Positions 44,956 through 53,843 of a stretch of DNA of 64,000 bases are shown here, one piece after another (position 1 is the stretch's first letter; every line of letters starts with the position of its first letter). Position numbers and translations under genes: made by a program. The notes under the pieces are model-generated. The model was not told the DNA's origin and did no database searches. It saw only the letters and a program-made list of their open reading frames with translations. This DNA comes from JAHEJE01 sp965216335. Lineage in GTDB: Bacteria; Pseudomonadota; Alphaproteobacteria; Rhizobiales; Aestuariivirgaceae. The stretch spans positions 3,596,001 to 3,660,000 of the forward strand of contig OZ244154.1 of assembly GCA_965216335.1 (NCBI GenBank). The letters run 5' to 3'.

Positions 44956-45636
44956 ATGGCAGCAAACAACCCATTCACGAGCTTGTTCGGCCGTTCGCCG
45001 TTCAAGCCGATGCAGGAGCATATGCGCACTGTAAAGAAGTGTACGGCGCAAATGCCCAAACTCTTCGAAGCGCTCTGCGATGGTGACCAGGAGAAACTGG
45101 AAGCCGTCAAGGACAAGATCTTCGAGCTCGAGAACGAGGCCGATACGATCAAGAACGAACTCAGGGCCCATCTGCCCAAGAGCCTGTTCATGCCGGTCGA
45201 CCGGCGTGACCTCCTGGAAGTTCTCGACCTTCAGGACTCGATTGCCGACACCGCACAGGACATTGCCGGATTGCTGGTCGAGCGCAAGATGGAAGTGGCA
45301 AAGGGCATGCGCGAGCCGCTGCTCAACCTGATTCAGCGCACCGTAGATGCGTGCAACCAGGCCACACGGATCATCGAGCGGCTTGACGAACTGGTTGAAA
45401 CCGGTTTCCGCGGCCCGGATTCCGAAGCCGTGATCGAGATGGTCGAGCAGCTCAACAAGATCGAGTCCGACACCGACCAGATGGGGCTGGAACTGACGCG
45501 CAGTCTTTTCGAGCACGAGGACGACATGAAACCGGTTTCGGTGGTGTTCTGGTACAACCTGATCATCATGATCGGCGAACTGGCCGACTACTCAGAAAAA
45601 GTCGGCAACCGCCTGCGGCTTCTGCTCGCCCGTTAG
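44956..45636 (+). CDS. DUF47 (PhoU-like) phosphate transport accessory protein
   Basis: 226 residues, all helical. It has the DUF47/TIGR00153 signature (KLFEALCDGDQEKLEAVKDKIFELENEADTIKNELRAHLPKSLFMPVDRRDLLEVLDLQDSIADTAQDIAGLL). These proteins are the regulatory partners of PiT transporters and are almost always coded next to them. The ATG at 44956, with AGGAG before it, is chosen over an upstream in-frame ATG at 44929. 22 bp before pit. Acidic/aspartate-rich helices are expected to bind metal, like PhoU. Confidence 0.92.
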   Translation: MAANNPFTSLFGRSPFKPMQEHMRTVKKCTAQMPKLFEALCDGDQEKLEAVKDKIFELENEADTIKNELRAHLPKSLFMPVDRRDLLEVLDLQDSIADTAQDIAGLLVERKMEVAKGMREPLLNLIQRTVDACNQATRIIERLDELVETGFRGPDSEAVIEMVEQLNKIESDTDQMGLELTRSLFEHEDDMKPVSVVFWYNLIIMIGELADYSEKVGNRLRLLLAR

Positions 45637-45658
45637 GACAGCGTAAAAGGGGATAATC

Positions 45659-46924
45659 ATGGACGTAATTGCAACACACGGCACGCTGTTCATCACGCTT
45701 GCCGTCATTTTCGGCCTCTACATGACGTGGGGTATCGGCGCCAACGACGTCGCCAACGTTATGGGAACCTCCGTGGGTTCCGGCGCTATCACGGTAACAA
45801 CGGCGATCATCATCGCCGCAATCTTTGAATTTTCCGGTGCCGTTCTTGCTGGCGGGCACGTGACTGCGACTATTCGCAAGGGCATTATCGATCCGGCGCC
45901 AATCACCAACAACCCGGAGATTTTGTTGCTCGGAATGCTGGCGGCACTGCTGGCGGCGGCGGTCTGGCTCATGGTGGCCTCGATGCGCGGCTGGCCGGTT
46001 TCGACGACCCATTCGATCGTTGGTGCCGTCGTCGGCTTCGCCATCGCGGGCATTGGCATAGAGGCCGTCAACTGGGGCAAGATCGGCCAGATCGTTGCCA
46101 GCTGGGTGGTTTCACCGGTGCTCGGGGGTACGATTTCCTTCATTCTGATGATGAGTATCCGCAGGTTGATCCTGAATGCCGACAACCCGTTTGAATCCGC
46201 CAAACGCTGGGGGCCATTCTATGTCTTCCTGGTCGGCTTCATCATCGCCCTGGTCACCATCTTCAAGGGTCTCAAGCATCTGAAGATCGAACTCAGCGGC
46301 CCGGCCAGCTTCGGTGTTGCCGCGTTGATTGGTGTCGGTGTGGCGCTGATCGGCTACATTCTCATTCAGAAGGTCAAGGTCGACGAAGACGCCGACAAGG
46401 ACTTCCACTATGCGAGCGTGGAAAAGGTCTTCGTTCCGATGATGCTGTTCACGGCATGCGGCATGGCTTTCGCGCACGGCTCGAATGACGTGGCAAACGG
46501 CGTCGGCCCGATGGCGGCTGTTGTCGGTCTGGTTCAGTCCGGCGGTGAAGTGGCACAGAAATCCACGCTGCCGCTGTGGATCCTGCTGCTCGGCGGCTTC
46601 GGCATCATTCTGGGGCTTGCAACCTATGGCTACAAGGTCATGCGGACGATCGGTACCAAGATCACCGAACTGACCCCGACCCGCGGTTTCTGCGCCACTA
46701 TGGCGGCTGCCACGACTGTTGTGCTGGCCTCGCGTACCGGCATGCCGGTTTCGACCACCCACATTGCAGTCGGCGGCGTCATCGGCGTCGGTCTGGCACG
46801 CGGCATCGGCGCCATCGACCTGCGGGTCATCGGCGGCATCGTGATGTCCTGGGTAATTACACTGCCGATCGGCGGCCTCCTGGCCGCGATCATCTACTAC
46901 ACGCTGCGCGGCATGTTCCTGTGA
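45659..46924 (+). CDS. pit: PiT-family inorganic phosphate transporter
   Basis: 421 residues with about 11 membrane segments. The two PiT signature copies GANDVANVMGTSVGSGAI (near residue 28) and GSNDVANGVGPMAAV (near 277) are intact, as are the two STTH motifs (RGWPVSTTHSIVG and TGMPVSTTHIAVGG). It carries metal-phosphate symport with protons, the low-affinity Pi route. Forms an operon with DUF47 and ends at a strong terminator (47004-47027). Confidence 0.95.
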   Translation: MDVIATHGTLFITLAVIFGLYMTWGIGANDVANVMGTSVGSGAITVTTAIIIAAIFEFSGAVLAGGHVTATIRKGIIDPAPITNNPEILLLGMLAALLAAAVWLMVASMRGWPVSTTHSIVGAVVGFAIAGIGIEAVNWGKIGQIVASWVVSPVLGGTISFILMMSIRRLILNADNPFESAKRWGPFYVFLVGFIIALVTIFKGLKHLKIELSGPASFGVAALIGVGVALIGYILIQKVKVDEDADKDFHYASVEKVFVPMMLFTACGMAFAHGSNDVANGVGPMAAVVGLVQSGGEVAQKSTLPLWILLLGGFGIILGLATYGYKVMRTIGTKITELTPTRGFCATMAAATTVVLASRTGMPVSTTHIAVGGVIGVGLARGIGAIDLRVIGGIVMSWVITLPIGGLLAAIIYYTLRGMFL

Positions 46925-47003
46925 TAGCTCACAGAACCTGCCGCATGGCAACCGGAGAAGCCTGGCAATAGGCCTGCGCAACTCTCACCAACGCAAACAA
47001 CGA

Positions 47004-47027
47004 TACCCCGGCAATTCTGCCGGGGTA
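47004..47027 (+). terminator. terminator after pit, with a weak hairpin for the opposite gene nearby
   Basis: TACCCCGGCA pairs with TGCCGGGGTA (10 bp) across ATTC; CTGCTTTG follows. A second, smaller hairpin (AATGCC/GGCATT, 47124-47138) sits at the stop of the convergent phosphatase gene and lacks a T-run. Confidence 0.75.
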
Positions 47028-47136
47028 CTGCTTTGTCGTATACGCTGACGGAAACCCGTTGTCATATCAGCCCGGTACAACAGTCAGAAATGTCGAATGC
47101 CAGTACCGCGGGTATAACACGCCAATGCCGCTGGCA

Positions 47137-48627
47137 TTACGACTCTTCCGCTGGCGGGTTGAGTACGTCCAGCGCACCTTCGGGAATGAACTCCAGCGGC
47201 AACATGGTGTGCTTGTCCTGGAACACGACCGTGGCGGCCCTGTCTTCGTGGGCAGTGTAGACGATATGATGCCCGGTGATGCCGCCCACGTCGAACCAGA
47301 TCGTCTCGTCGAGCGACAACGGTGTGTGGCCAACGACGACCGGGGCGTGCTTGGGAATGTCCAGAGTATGGCGAAAACGCTTGACGCTGCCCTTGCCGTA
47401 ACCGGCTGGCCGGCTATCTTTTCGAAAGCGGTTCCACACCAGCTCATGCTGCAGGCCGGGGTAGCGCGCGATGTTGACCAGTTGCGCGTGATTGGCGCGC
47501 GACCGCACCGGCCCGCCGTGGCAGGCCGCATAGTCGTTGCCGCAAACAATGTAGGCCAAATGATCGAACAGCTTCTCGATCTCGTGAACATAGGCCTTGC
47601 CGCGCCGCTTCTTGAGAAATCTTCGCATGAGTATGCCCTGCGGTACGCCGGACTTGCCGACGTCAGGCGCGAAACTCTCATGATTGCCGTGGACGTAGAA
47701 TACGTTTTCCGGAAATCGCAGTTTGAGCATGCAGTACATATCAAGGCTGAACATGGACGTGATCATGTCATCGACTTCCAAACTGTCCTCGCTGTGCACC
47801 AGGTCTCCCAGGAAAACCAGACAGGCCTCGTCGTTCTCAAGCGCACTAAGCGTGCCCCCTTCGGTGAGGATGCGCAGAACATTGTTGATCTGCGTGTGTA
47901 CGTCGCCCAGTACAATGACCGTCTTCTTGCGGGGAAACTGAATGATGCCGCCAGGCTGGCCGTCCTCGTCTTTTTCGCGGTAGGCCTCCTTGGCGATCAG
48001 CTTGTTGACACGGACGATGACATCCAGAGCCTCTTCGTCGTCGTACAATGCCAGTGGACGGCCCAACACTTCAGGGAGCCGCTTGAGGTTTTCCAACCGG
48101 TTCTGCCAGGTCGATTGGCCTTCGGGCTGGTCCGTGACTTTTGTCGGACGATCCGCGTCGAACGGAATCAGTGTCAACTGACCTTTGTTGTTGCTGATCT
48201 TGACATGACGCTCGGCCACGCTCTTGTCGAACTCGAAGGTTTCGCTCTGCACGTCATCCCCGCGTCCGAGCACAATCGTCTGTCCGGGTTTGATGCGCAA
48301 AAATCGCGGCACTCCGGTGAAAAACGCTTCGCCGGGATGGATGATCCATTCCAGCGAACCATCCTTGATTTCGCCACTGATCGGCAGGTCCGGCTGCATC
48401 ACCACTTGGACCCGGCCGAGTTCCAGCACGAACGGGTGCTCACGCCACGCAATCCTTACACCGCCGTCCAAAGTCAGCGGCTCAACTGACGGTTCAACCA
48501 GTGGGCAATGGGTAGGCCTGCCCAGCAAGCGTCCGATCCGCCCAAAGAACGACGGCTTGTCGTGGCTTTCGCCAGACATCACCTCCGCCGCCTCCAGGCT
48601 ATCGCCGGGGGTACTCGATGACGTCAT
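47137..48627 (-). CDS. FHA-like domain fused to a PPP-type metallophosphoesterase
   Basis: 496 residues. Residues about 60-165 look like an FHA fold: IVLGRGDD with GR at 121-122, then SVAERHVKISN (Arg140-His141) and strands to TKV, although the phosphothreonine-contact Ser is Ala (138). Residues about 235-480 are a calcineurin/PPP-type metallophosphoesterase: GDVH (241-244), GDLVH (274-278), GNHE (314-317), HGG (370-372), GHTP (433-436). All metal-binding motifs are intact, so it should be an active phosphatase. Overlaps the upstream kinase-like gene by 4 bp (ATGA), indicating joint function. The fusion resembles FHA-phosphatase-kinase logic (see findings). Confidence 0.82.
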   Translation of the reverse strand: MTSSSTPGDSLEAAEVMSGESHDKPSFFGRIGRLLGRPTHCPLVEPSVEPLTLDGGVRIAWREHPFVLELGRVQVVMQPDLPISGEIKDGSLEWIIHPGEAFFTGVPRFLRIKPGQTIVLGRGDDVQSETFEFDKSVAERHVKISNNKGQLTLIPFDADRPTKVTDQPEGQSTWQNRLENLKRLPEVLGRPLALYDDEEALDVIVRVNKLIAKEAYREKDEDGQPGGIIQFPRKKTVIVLGDVHTQINNVLRILTEGGTLSALENDEACLVFLGDLVHSEDSLEVDDMITSMFSLDMYCMLKLRFPENVFYVHGNHESFAPDVGKSGVPQGILMRRFLKKRRGKAYVHEIEKLFDHLAYIVCGNDYAACHGGPVRSRANHAQLVNIARYPGLQHELVWNRFRKDSRPAGYGKGSVKRFRHTLDIPKHAPVVVGHTPLSLDETIWFDVGGITGHHIVYTAHEDRAATVVFQDKHTMLPLEFIPEGALDVLNPPAEES

Positions 48628-49253
48628 GTACTCGGTGCATTCCTGCAGTCTGTTATTGCCATTGGCTGCCCTTCTCGTTCGACCCGCACATAGACATGCA
48701 TGTCCGAAGTCCAGAAGTACCAGGCAATCGTACGATAAAAAGCAATCTGATGGGAAACAATTTCAGGGGTGATTCGCCTGTCAAACGGGAACAGGCCGGT
48801 TTTTGCGCGCTCAAGCCGATCCGCATAGATCCGCTCGGCCGATGGAAGGATGAACTCGAACACATAGCGCGTCCGCCAGTTGGTGCCGAACAGCCAGGAT
48901 TTCTTGGGCGGCAGCTGGAGCCGGTTGAAATCGAACTCCAGCGTGTCGTAATTGCTCAGCCACTCCTCATCGAGCACGGCCAAAGCTTCTTTGTGGCCTT
49001 TGAAGGGGGCGCCCAAATGAAGTTCACGTGGCCTGAAGGTCAGGTCGCGCGCCCTCCACCAGCCGGGAACCGACAGATCGACATAGCCTTCATAGGGCCA
49101 TCCGCGCATCTTGGAAACCAGCGTGCTCTTTCCTGACCCGGGCGGACCGGTAATCAGGAACTGCCGGAACTGTGGCTCCTTGGGAAACGGGACACCATTG
49201 ATGTCCTGCAGATCCTCGATCGGTTCGAGGATGAGGTCTTCGGCCGCAATCAT
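48624..49253 (-). CDS. P-loop kinase-like protein
   Basis: 209 residues. Walker A is GPPGSGKST (36-44). Further on are RARDLTFRPRELHLGAPFKGHKEALAVLDEEWL (an Asp/Glu-rich segment, a possible Walker B region around VLDEEW) and RTRYVFEFILPSAERIYADRLERAKTG. The fold looks like a small nucleoside or polynucleotide kinase-like P-loop protein, but no family is recognised with certainty. It is the first gene of the two-gene operon with the FHA phosphatase. The first codons before position 30 are ordinary and the start at ATG 49253 is accepted. Confidence 0.65.
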   Translation of the reverse strand: MIAAEDLILEPIEDLQDINGVPFPKEPQFRQFLITGPPGSGKSTLVSKMRGWPYEGYVDLSVPGWWRARDLTFRPRELHLGAPFKGHKEALAVLDEEWLSNYDTLEFDFNRLQLPPKKSWLFGTNWRTRYVFEFILPSAERIYADRLERAKTGLFPFDRRITPEIVSHQIAFYRTIAWYFWTSDMHVYVRVEREGQPMAITDCRNAPST

Positions 49254-49345
49254 GTGTTGGGACTAGCGCATGTCCCGCCGCCACGCAAATGCCAGATTGC
49301 CGCTCCGGGAAAACCACCCGTGGAGCGCAGGCAACGTGCCGGGCG

Positions 49346-50368
49346 TCAATAGCCCAATTCCGGGTCGACCGGGTTGCGCAGTGGCTCTCCGGCCAGGAAG
49401 CGTTGCAGGTTGCTGAAAAACAGCTCCAGCGTCAGCGGCACGTAACTGTCGCCGTCGTCCGCGGAAACGTGTGGGGTGACGATCAGGTTCGGGACATCCC
49501 AGAGATAGCTGCCCTCGGCGATCGGTTCCGGCGAAAAAACATCGAGAATGGCGCCGGCCAGGCTGCCGTTCGTCAGCTTCTCGCACAGGTAGGGGTAGTC
49601 CATCACCGGCTCGCGGCCGATGTTGACGATGCCGCACGCCGGTTTCAGCAAGTCGAGCCGGCGTCTGTCCATCAGCCCTGTGGTTTCTGGCGTGTCGGGC
49701 AGGGCGAGGTACAGGTAGTCGGCCCGCGGCAGCACCTGGTCGATCTGCTCGAAGGTGGCGATCTCATCGCAGCCCTCCACCGCCCGCCCGCGCCGGTTTA
49801 CACCGATAATGTGCGGCCCAAGCAGCGACAGTTTCTTTGCCGCCGCCCCGCCCAGTGAGCCGGTGCCGCAGATCACCACCGTCTTGTTGGCAATCGGCGT
49901 CGAATAGAGCGAATCGAACCGGTGCGCCCGCTGGTTGGTGACAATGCGGGTGATGTGATTATGCAGCATCAGCACGCTCATCAGCCCGTACTCGCCGGCC
50001 TTGTCTGCGTGCACGCCCTTGTTGTTGGTCAGCGCCACGCCGTCCGGCAGCCAGTCCATCGGCTGCATGTGTTCGACCCCGGCGCCGATGCAGTGGATCC
50101 ACTTTAGGTTCGGCGCAATGTCGGCCAGTCCGTCCATCGGCAGGTCCCAGGTCAGAAGAACGTTTGCATCCGCCATCGATGCGGCAAAATTGTCCTCATC
50201 CCAATCGACGAAAACCTCAACACTGTCCTGCAGGTCTGGCCATTGGGCCAATGCCTCAGCGAAGCGCTCGGCCGTGATGGTGAACACCGCCTCGCCCTCC
50301 GGCGTATTGGGAAACGTGCCTTCGCGCCAGCGGTTGTTCTTCACGTGAACTTTGGTCTTTGCGCTCAT
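49346..50368 (-). CDS. D-2-hydroxyacid dehydrogenase (NAD-dependent)
   Basis: 340 residues. The Rossmann motif GTGSLGGAAAKKL, an Arg/Lys-rich loop (NRRGRAVEG) after it, LPDTPETTGLMDRRRLDLLKP and LDVFSPEPIAEGSYLWDVPNLIVTPHVSA follow the D-2-hydroxyacid dehydrogenase pattern, with catalytic His in TPHVSA and Glu in the FSPEP region. It interconverts 2-oxo and D-2-hydroxy acids. The conserved Arg of the family appears as NIGREPVMD (usually NxGRG). The start overlaps the Rieske gene stop by 4 bp, so the two act together. Confidence 0.87.
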   Translation of the reverse strand: MSAKTKVHVKNNRWREGTFPNTPEGEAVFTITAERFAEALAQWPDLQDSVEVFVDWDEDNFAASMADANVLLTWDLPMDGLADIAPNLKWIHCIGAGVEHMQPMDWLPDGVALTNNKGVHADKAGEYGLMSVLMLHNHITRIVTNQRAHRFDSLYSTPIANKTVVICGTGSLGGAAAKKLSLLGPHIIGVNRRGRAVEGCDEIATFEQIDQVLPRADYLYLALPDTPETTGLMDRRRLDLLKPACGIVNIGREPVMDYPYLCEKLTNGSLAGAILDVFSPEPIAEGSYLWDVPNLIVTPHVSADDGDSYVPLTLELFFSNLQRFLAGEPLRNPVDPELGY

Positions 50369-51699
50369 TGTGCTCCGGTTTCGATCTCTTTGAGTCCGGC
50401 AATAACGGCAGCGTCGCGCTCATCGAGCGGCAGGCGTTCGGCCTCGAACTGCATGTTCATCACCTGGCGGCCAATCTCCTTGCGAAAACGCCGGTCATTG
50501 CGGCCCGGCTTGGGCGGCATGTGCATCACGCTGTCCTGACCATAGGTGCGCACCGGCTCTCCGGCAACCTGCTGCGGCTGCGGCGGTGCCTTGCCGTCAG
50601 CAAGATCGCGCACCAGCCGGCGGATGCGGCGCCGGTATAGCGACACGCCCCGGTCGGTCGGCATCAGGTTCTCGCCCTTGTGGGCGCTGATCGGCCCCAT
50701 GCCCTCTACCGCCTCCGCATCGGCCGGACGGCGCTGACGTTCCTCCCACGGCCGGTCGACGATCTCGCCCTGTTCAATCAGCTCGCAGCCGTCCTGGTTG
50801 TTGTATTCCGGCGGATCGCCCCGCTCGCCGAAATTGGCCCACGCCAGTGCCACGCACCGCTCATCGTCCACCGGCACCACCCAGCGGGTAAACGCCGAGC
50901 GGCCGAAATAGTGCGGCCGCGTGCCGTCGGCCTGAAACGCCGCGCCGGCCTGGGTGAAATTCGGCAGGACGATTTCGTTCACCCGCACCCACACGTGATC
51001 GCCAACCCTCCGCGTGTTCGAGCCGAGGAACTGTAGGCCGCCGCGTTCGAAAATCTCCAGCTCGCCGATCTCCGCCATGCCCTCGGAAAACTGCGCACCG
51101 GCATTCTGCGAGTGCAGAAACGAGGTGTGGATCGGGTCCATGATGGCATCCAGCACCTGCAGCCAGTTGCAGGAATAGTCGATGCGGTAATTGCGTGTGG
51201 TGATGCCAGGAACGTGCGTGGCATCGAGTTCGGGAAACGGCGGCTGCTCGTCCGGCGGCCCCATATATGCAAAGATCAGCCCGCCGTATTCACGCACCGG
51301 ATAGGCGCCAAGCCGCGTACGCTCGCGAACGTCAATCGCCGGCTGGGCATCCTCCACCTCTCCAGGCGTTTCCAGAATTTCCCCATCCGGCGCAAACAGC
51401 CAGCCGTGATAGCAGCAGCGAATGCCGCGCGCCTCGCACTTGCCGAACTCCAGCGACGCCCGCCGGTGCGGACAATGCTTGTGAACCAGGCCGAATTCGC
51501 CCCCGGACATACGGAACAGCACCAGGTATTCTCCGAGAATTGTGATGCCTTTCGGCAGATCGCCAACCTCGTCCGCAATGGCAACCGGGTGCCAGTAGCG
51601 CCGAAACAGCTCTCCCGCCGGCGTGCCGGGCCCGGTGCGGGCCAGTTCCTCATCGAAGCCTGGCGGCTCGAGCGCCTGCGTATAACCGGAGTAAGGCAT
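50365..51699 (-). CDS. Rieske-type aromatic/heteroatom oxygenase
   Basis: 444 residues. Rieske ligands Cys76-x-His78 and Cys95-x-x-His98 in KHCPHRRA...CCYHGW. The mononuclear iron cluster is NWLQVLDAIMDPIHTSFLH (Asp188-x2-His191-x4-His196 with Asn178). The family (phthalate 4,5-dioxygenase/vanillate O-demethylase type) hydroxylates or demethylates aromatic acids; here the substrate is unknown. No reductase is adjacent. It is transcribed divergently from an Lrp-type regulator and forms an operon with a D-2-hydroxyacid dehydrogenase. Confidence 0.88.
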   Translation of the reverse strand: MPYSGYTQALEPPGFDEELARTGPGTPAGELFRRYWHPVAIADEVGDLPKGITILGEYLVLFRMSGGEFGLVHKHCPHRRASLEFGKCEARGIRCCYHGWLFAPDGEILETPGEVEDAQPAIDVRERTRLGAYPVREYGGLIFAYMGPPDEQPPFPELDATHVPGITTRNYRIDYSCNWLQVLDAIMDPIHTSFLHSQNAGAQFSEGMAEIGELEIFERGGLQFLGSNTRRVGDHVWVRVNEIVLPNFTQAGAAFQADGTRPHYFGRSAFTRWVVPVDDERCVALAWANFGERGDPPEYNNQDGCELIEQGEIVDRPWEERQRRPADAEAVEGMGPISAHKGENLMPTDRGVSLYRRRIRRLVRDLADGKAPPQPQQVAGEPVRTYGQDSVMHMPPKPGRNDRRFRKEIGRQVMNMQFEAERLPLDERDAAVIAGLKEIETGAQ

Positions 51700-51716
51700 T
51701 GATGAATTCCCGAGTT

Positions 51717-51730
51717 TGATTGCTCAATCA
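51717..51730. promoter_or_regulatory. palindromic operator near the oxygenase start
   Basis: TGATTGCTCAATCA is a perfect 6-2-6 palindrome 18 bp upstream of the Rieske oxygenase ATG (minus strand). It could be a regulator site overlapping its promoter. Confidence 0.4.
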
Positions 51731-51781
51731 GCAGTCCTCAGATTTAAGGATTGATTTTTCCGCACGTCAAGCGCAATATGT

Positions 51782-51822
51782 TGCGAAATTCGCAGTTAAA
51801 TTGGCGAATTCTGCGTAATTCG
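51782..51822. promoter_or_regulatory. paired palindromes, probable Lrp-family operators
   Basis: TGCGAAATTCGCA (51782-51794, perfect) is followed one helical turn later by CGAATT-N6-AATTCG (51805-51822). AT-centred repeats of this kind upstream of an Lrp/AsnC gene and of a divergent operon suggest autoregulated control of both sides. Confidence 0.5.
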
Positions 51823-51861
51823 AAACAAGGCGAGTTTTTCTGCGACGCGGACGGGAGCGAC

Positions 51862-52401
51862 ATGGGACGCACGGCAAGAACCATCACCGGAATAGATCAG
51901 CGCAAGTTCGCTGAGCGCACCTCGCGTGCCGCCGACATCTCCTCGCCGCACGACAAACTCAACAAGTCGATCATCGCCATGCTGCAGCAGGATGGCCGCA
52001 TGCCGTTCGCCGAAATCGCCCAGACGCTCAATGTCTCGGAAGGCACAATCCGCAACCGTGTCAACGGCATGAAGCAGGCAGGCATGCTGCAGATCGTGGC
52101 GATAGCCGATCCGGTCGCGGTCGAGTATTCGACAGACGCCATGCTTGGTCTCAAGATTGCGCCGGGCTTCATGCCGCAGCAGGTGGCCGAGCGCCTGTCG
52201 GCCCTGCCGGACGTCGTCTACATCCTCTGGGTGTCCGGCCGCTTCGACCTGCTGGCCGAGGTGGTCAGCGATGACCGCGACGGGTTCCTCACGTTCATGG
52301 AAACCGAAATCCATTCGCAAAACGACATCGCTGCGGTGGAAATCATGACCGGCCTGAAGAACTTCAAGAACCAGTTCCTGCTCAAACAGAACTGGAAATG
52401 A
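51862..52401 (+). CDS. Lrp/AsnC-family transcriptional regulator
   Basis: 179 residues from ATG 51862, preceded by GGGAG. The winged helix-turn-helix (about 40-85: IIAMLQQDGRMPFAEIAQTLNVSEGTIRNRVNGMKQAGMLQIVAI) and the C-terminal ligand-binding domain (VAERLSALPDVVYILWVSGRFDLLAEVVSDDRDGFLTF) are complete. It has about 35 extra N-terminal residues compared with typical Lrp. Likely senses an amino-acid-like metabolite and controls the two divergent units through the palindromes upstream. 17 bp before the ligase gene. Confidence 0.9.
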   Translation: MGRTARTITGIDQRKFAERTSRAADISSPHDKLNKSIIAMLQQDGRMPFAEIAQTLNVSEGTIRNRVNGMKQAGMLQIVAIADPVAVEYSTDAMLGLKIAPGFMPQQVAERLSALPDVVYILWVSGRFDLLAEVVSDDRDGFLTFMETEIHSQNDIAAVEIMTGLKNFKNQFLLKQNWK

Positions 52402-52418
52402 TCACTGGGAGAGCACTT

Positions 52419-53840
52419 ATGAGCAAGATCTACTACGAGACGTTCGACAGCGCCGTGAAGCGCAACAAGAAGAAAATCCCTGAGGTCCAGAAACGACTGG
52501 AAAAAGCCGGCGTCAAATATGTTTTGTCGAGCTGGATCGACCTGCATGGCATCCCCAAGACCAAGCCGGTGCCGATGAGTGACTTTAAAGACCTGTGCAT
52601 GGGCAAGGGCCCGCAGTTCGCCGTCCACTCGATCTCCTATGTCCCGGAACTGTCGCCGGCTGACTCGGATCAGGTCATGGTGCCCGATCTCGATGCTGTT
52701 TACATCTGCCCCTGGGACAAGACCATGGCGATTATTTTCGCCGATCTCTACTGGGAGGGCGCACCTTACAACGTCTGCCCGCGCCAGGCCCTGAAGCGGG
52801 CTATCCAGGAGGCCGACAAGGCAGGCTTTGTCGGCTATGCCGGCATCGAGCCTGAGTTCATCGCCATGCGCTATGACGAGGACGGCCAGCCGGTCAAGGC
52901 AATCGACGACGACCCGGAAAACGGTCTGCGGCCGCGCCGCCAGGCGTTCGGCTATGACGTCGAATACTCCCTCGACTCGATGCCGTTCCTGAAGGACATG
53001 ATCGACATTCTCGAAGACCTCGGCTGGAACCTGCATGACGTGGTCGCCGAGGGCGCTTACTCGCAGTTCGAGTTGGACTTTCACTTCACCGACCTGCTGG
53101 AAATGGCCGACCGCCTGGTGTTCCTGCGCATCCTGCTGAAAGAGGTTGCCAAGGAACATGGCATGTTCATCACCTTCATGCCCAAGCCGACCACCGGCGA
53201 CTGGCGCTCCGGCGCCCATATCAATTTCTCGCTGCAGGCCAAGGACAAGCCGGGCGAAAACCTGTTCGGCTCCAAGGACGGCGGCTGGAGCAAGGCGTCG
53301 CGCCACGCTGTCGGTGGCCTTATGGCCCACGCCGAGGCGATCACCGCCATCACCTGTCCGACGGTGAATTCCTACAACGGCCTGGTGCCGCGCGTCGGCG
53401 GCTTCGAAGGCGGCACGGTAACCTGGGCACCGACCAACATCACCTACGGCCACAACAACCGCTCGGCCCAGTTCCGCCTGCCGCAAAGCCGCTTCTGCAT
53501 CGAAAACCGCGCAGCCGACATGTGCATGAACGTCTATCTTGCCCTCGGCATGACACTGTCAGCGGCGGTCGACGGCATCACCAACAAGATCGACCCTGGC
53601 GAACCGACCGACCGCGACCTCTACGCCATGTCGAATGAGGAATTCGCCGAACTCGGCATCCGCCGCCTGCCGCGCAACCTGATGATGGCCACCCAGGCGC
53701 TCGGCAGGGATGCGCTGGCGGAGAAAGTCATGGGAACCGTGATGCGTAACTCTTACATCGAATACAAGAACGACGAATGGGAGCGCTATCACCAGACCGT
53801 GACGGATTGGGAAGTGCAGGAATATCTGCGGCTCTATTGA
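52419..53840 (+). CDS. glutamine-synthetase-family ligase (GlnT/type III-like)
   Basis: 473 residues. The GS beta-grasp region has VKYVLSSWIDLHGIPKTKPVPM and the catalytic barrel has IEPEFI, VAEGAYSQFELDF, SGAHINFSLQ, NSYNGLVPR and AQFRLP. These are the metal, glutamate and ATP positions of glutamine-synthetase-like ligases. Rhizobial GlnT and gamma-glutamyl-methylamide synthetases share this shape, so the ammonia-like substrate may be an amine. ATG 52419 has GGGAGAG upstream. The context (Lrp regulator, Rieske oxygenase, hydrolase) suggests catabolism or assimilation of an amine-containing compound rather than central nitrogen assimilation. Confidence 0.85.
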   Translation: MSKIYYETFDSAVKRNKKKIPEVQKRLEKAGVKYVLSSWIDLHGIPKTKPVPMSDFKDLCMGKGPQFAVHSISYVPELSPADSDQVMVPDLDAVYICPWDKTMAIIFADLYWEGAPYNVCPRQALKRAIQEADKAGFVGYAGIEPEFIAMRYDEDGQPVKAIDDDPENGLRPRRQAFGYDVEYSLDSMPFLKDMIDILEDLGWNLHDVVAEGAYSQFELDFHFTDLLEMADRLVFLRILLKEVAKEHGMFITFMPKPTTGDWRSGAHINFSLQAKDKPGENLFGSKDGGWSKASRHAVGGLMAHAEAITAITCPTVNSYNGLVPRVGGFEGGTVTWAPTNITYGHNNRSAQFRLPQSRFCIENRAADMCMNVYLALGMTLSAAVDGITNKIDPGEPTDRDLYAMSNEEFAELGIRRLPRNLMMATQALGRDALAEKVMGTVMRNSYIEYKNDEWERYHQTVTDWEVQEYLRLY

Positions 53841-53843
53841 GTG

